A DNA stretch of 64,000 bases from JBJHBP01 sp050485645 (GTDB lineage Bacteria; Pseudomonadota; Gammaproteobacteria; Steroidobacterales; Rariloculaceae): the NCBI GenBank assembly GCA_050485645.1, contig JBJHBT010000007.1:1-64000 (forward strand), written 5' to 3'. Both the position numbers and the translations under genes were made by a program. This document shows positions 62,534-64,000 of the stretch, piece after piece. The notes beneath the pieces are model-generated. The model saw nothing but the letters and a program-made list of their open reading frames with translations. It was not told the origin of the DNA and made no database searches. Numbering within the stretch: position 1 is the stretch's first letter; every line of letters begins with the position of its first letter.

Positions 62534-63043
62534 ATGAGCGGAAACCGCTGGGACCAGCCAGGCGTGCCCCACAAGGGGTGGCATTGCATGGATGTCGTAG
62601 ACCGGCGGGCCGACGGTGGGCCAGCGGACGAAACCGATTACGCGACCTGCCAGATGTGCGGCAACGAGAAGATTCGCTACGTTCACATCATGGAGCACCC
62701 GAATCTGGACGAGCACTTCGAGGTCGGGTGCATTTGCGCCGAGAAGATGAGCGAAGACTATGAGGGACCGAAGCGGCGCGAGGCAAAGCTGCGCAATCGA
62801 GCCACCCGGCGTTCCCGCTGGCTGCACCGTAAATGGCGTGTCTCTGCCAAGGGGAACAGCTTCCTGAACCTCGATGGCTACAACCTGGTGGTGTACCCAA
62901 CGAAGACCAGCCGTTGGGGCTACAAGATCGGTAGTCGGTTCGGACCGAAGACGTACCCGACCGTCAAGGAGGCCAAGCTGGCGTTGTTCGATGACTTCTG
63001 GGCGGCTACCCAGGATGACGACAGGCTGTGGGCGAGTGACTAG
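62534..63043 (+). CDS. Unknown 169-aa protein with possible zinc site
   Basis: Not assigned to a family. The N-terminal half has a CxxC (ATCQMCGNEKIRYVHIMEHP) and a later CxC (FEVGCICAEKMSEDYEGP), which could form a zinc ribbon or treble-clef site. A basic stretch follows (KRREAKLRNRATRRSRWLHRKW), then a small beta-rich end with GYNLVVYPTKTSRWGYKIG. It is divergent from brxR and lies between BREX and the conjugation genes, so it may be ICE backbone, a BREX accessory gene or a leftover of another insertion. Confidence 0.7.
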   Translation: MSGNRWDQPGVPHKGWHCMDVVDRRADGGPADETDYATCQMCGNEKIRYVHIMEHPNLDEHFEVGCICAEKMSEDYEGPKRREAKLRNRATRRSRWLHRKWRVSAKGNSFLNLDGYNLVVYPTKTSRWGYKIGSRFGPKTYPTVKEAKLALFDDFWAATQDDDRLWASD

Positions 63044-63077
63044 GTTAAGAGAGCCATCAAGTCTAGAAAGTAGCTCT

Positions 63078-64000
63078 TCATTTCGCTGCCCCTTTGGTCG
63101 CGGCAGTCATGGCAATACGAGAGCCGCTTCCCCCTGCCGATTTCGCATCCGTCGTGCCGGGAATGAGCCCGCCGAGAATGTTCCCTGTTCTAATTCCGGC
63201 CCACGTCAACGCAACGACCCAGAAGCCCGGCAGGATGATGAACATCGTGGCCATCACGAAGTTCAGCAGCATGTCGCCGAAGGCGTTGTTGAGCCCGAAC
63301 AGCGGATTGAAATTGCTGTGCGGTGAGTGCCAGCCGTAGAGCGCGTTGAGGATCGTGGAGTCCACCCAACGTGCGAGCTGGAACCAGAAATCGGTGAAGA
63401 ACAGCGCGAACTGCACTGCCGTCACCGTAACCATGGTCCGCAGGTCGTAGGTGCCGAAGACCAGCACCAGCGGGATGCAGATCACCATCGCCATCTTCAG
63501 GAACGACAGGATCATGGGCAATGATTGCCTCACCACGTCCATGGCCGGGAAGAAGCCGAGCGATCCGATCGTCAGACCCACGTCCGATGCGGCGCGTGTC
63601 ACGACGTTGGGCAGCGACCCGCCAATCTGCCCACCGTAGTCGGTGTAGACGTGCCCCTGGTTCATGACCTGGTGTTGGGGTGAGGCGATGGTACGAATCA
63701 CGGAGTCATCGACCTGGGCCTGGCTCAGGAATCCCGCCCACTGACCAAGCCGGGTCAGCAGGCCGGGATCGACTTGGCCCAGCAAGCGGGCGCGCAGTCC
63801 TGCGTTGCTGTCCAGCCACCATTGCCTGCAGGTCGGATAGCCGCCCCCACTGGACACTTCGGCGAGACCGGCGTCGCGCGCGCTGTCGTAAGGCCAAGCC
63901 GTGCGTGGTGCGCGCGAGCGGTACGTGTCGTAGAAGCCTGCCGTATCCAGAAAGAAGCGTGAACCGATCCAGGTCACGTCGTTCATCTGCTCGTCGCTGA
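63078..64000 (-). CDS. TraG-N-like ICE conjugation membrane protein, cut by the window edge
   Basis: The C-terminal 307 codons are visible; the frame is open to position 64000, so the true start is outside. The N-terminal visible part is soluble (TWIGSRFFLDTAGFYDTYRSRA), then several membrane spans (MILSFLKMAMVICIPLVLVFGTYD and LNFVMATMFIILPGFWVVALTWAG), with FTDFWFQLARWVDSTILNALYG between them. This is the pattern of the TraG N-terminal-domain proteins of ICEclc/PFL_47xx-type secretion systems, which act in mating-pair formation. Confidence 0.8.
   Translation of the reverse strand, partial: SDEQMNDVTWIGSRFFLDTAGFYDTYRSRAPRTAWPYDSARDAGLAEVSSGGGYPTCRQWWLDSNAGLRARLLGQVDPGLLTRLGQWAGFLSQAQVDDSVIRTIASPQHQVMNQGHVYTDYGGQIGGSLPNVVTRAASDVGLTIGSLGFFPAMDVVRQSLPMILSFLKMAMVICIPLVLVFGTYDLRTMVTVTAVQFALFFTDFWFQLARWVDSTILNALYGWHSPHSNFNPLFGLNNAFGDMLLNFVMATMFIILPGFWVVALTWAGIRTGNILGGLIPGTTDAKSAGGSGSRIAMTAATKGAAK

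Overview
The window is a stretch of GC-rich gammaproteobacterial chromosome (positions 1 to about 31.5 kb) followed by the start of an integrative and conjugative element (ICE) that runs off the right edge. The lineage is inferred from gene order: rlpA-dacA-ybeD-lipB, mreBCD-mrdA-rodA, prfA-prmC, lolB-tRNA-Gln-prs-rplY-pth-ychF, and a GatCAB operon. I cannot name the genus. A 10-N scaffold gap at 25211-25220, flanked by homopolymer-rich sequence, shows that this is a draft assembly.

Layout of the core. Positions 1-1021 hold dead mobile DNA: hairpins, an IS91-type transposase remnant, and the tail of a recombinase that stops at the 3' end of tRNA-Arg(ACG). Then come a class IV aminotransferase with alr, a type I mannose-6-phosphate isomerase, and a coiled-coil protein. 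A long minus-strand cell-wall operon follows (mreB, mreC, mreD, mrdA, rodA, mltB, rlpA, dacA, ybeD, lipB). Divergent from it run gatC-gatA-gatB-hslO-tldD-tldE. Convergent prmC/prfA leads to the gap, then a TPR lipoprotein, lolB, tRNA-Gln(TTG), prs, rplY, pth and ychF. The DacA protein keeps its fold but has lost two of its three penicillin-binding active-site motifs.

Layout of the ICE. The left boundary lies just after ychF, in or near the 5' end of a gene that is cut to 16 codons. Next come a P4-type tyrosine integrase, a MobH/TraI relaxase, an AbiEi-AbiEii toxin-antitoxin pair, an intact IS5-like element with 4-bp target duplications, a PrlF-YhaV toxin-antitoxin pair and a DUF3742 membrane protein. 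A TraG-N-like conjugation membrane protein at the right edge is cut by the window.

The defence island (39.86-62.41 kb) sits between DUF3742 and the TraG-like gene. It is thirteen minus-strand genes, nearly all overlapping or a few bases apart: brxR(WYL), brxE, brxA, brxB, brxC, an SF1 helicase with a GreA/GreB-like domain, pglX in two pieces, pglZ, brxL with an added MIT_C-like domain, then qatA, qatB, qatC and qatD. The BREX part mixes hallmarks of different BREX types (BrxE with BrxL, plus a UvrD-like helicase). It is followed 102 bp later by a complete Qat system. BrxR is preceded by a good promoter whose -10 box lies inside an inverted repeat, which suggests autoregulation. A divergent, possibly zinc-binding gene of unknown function shares this control region.
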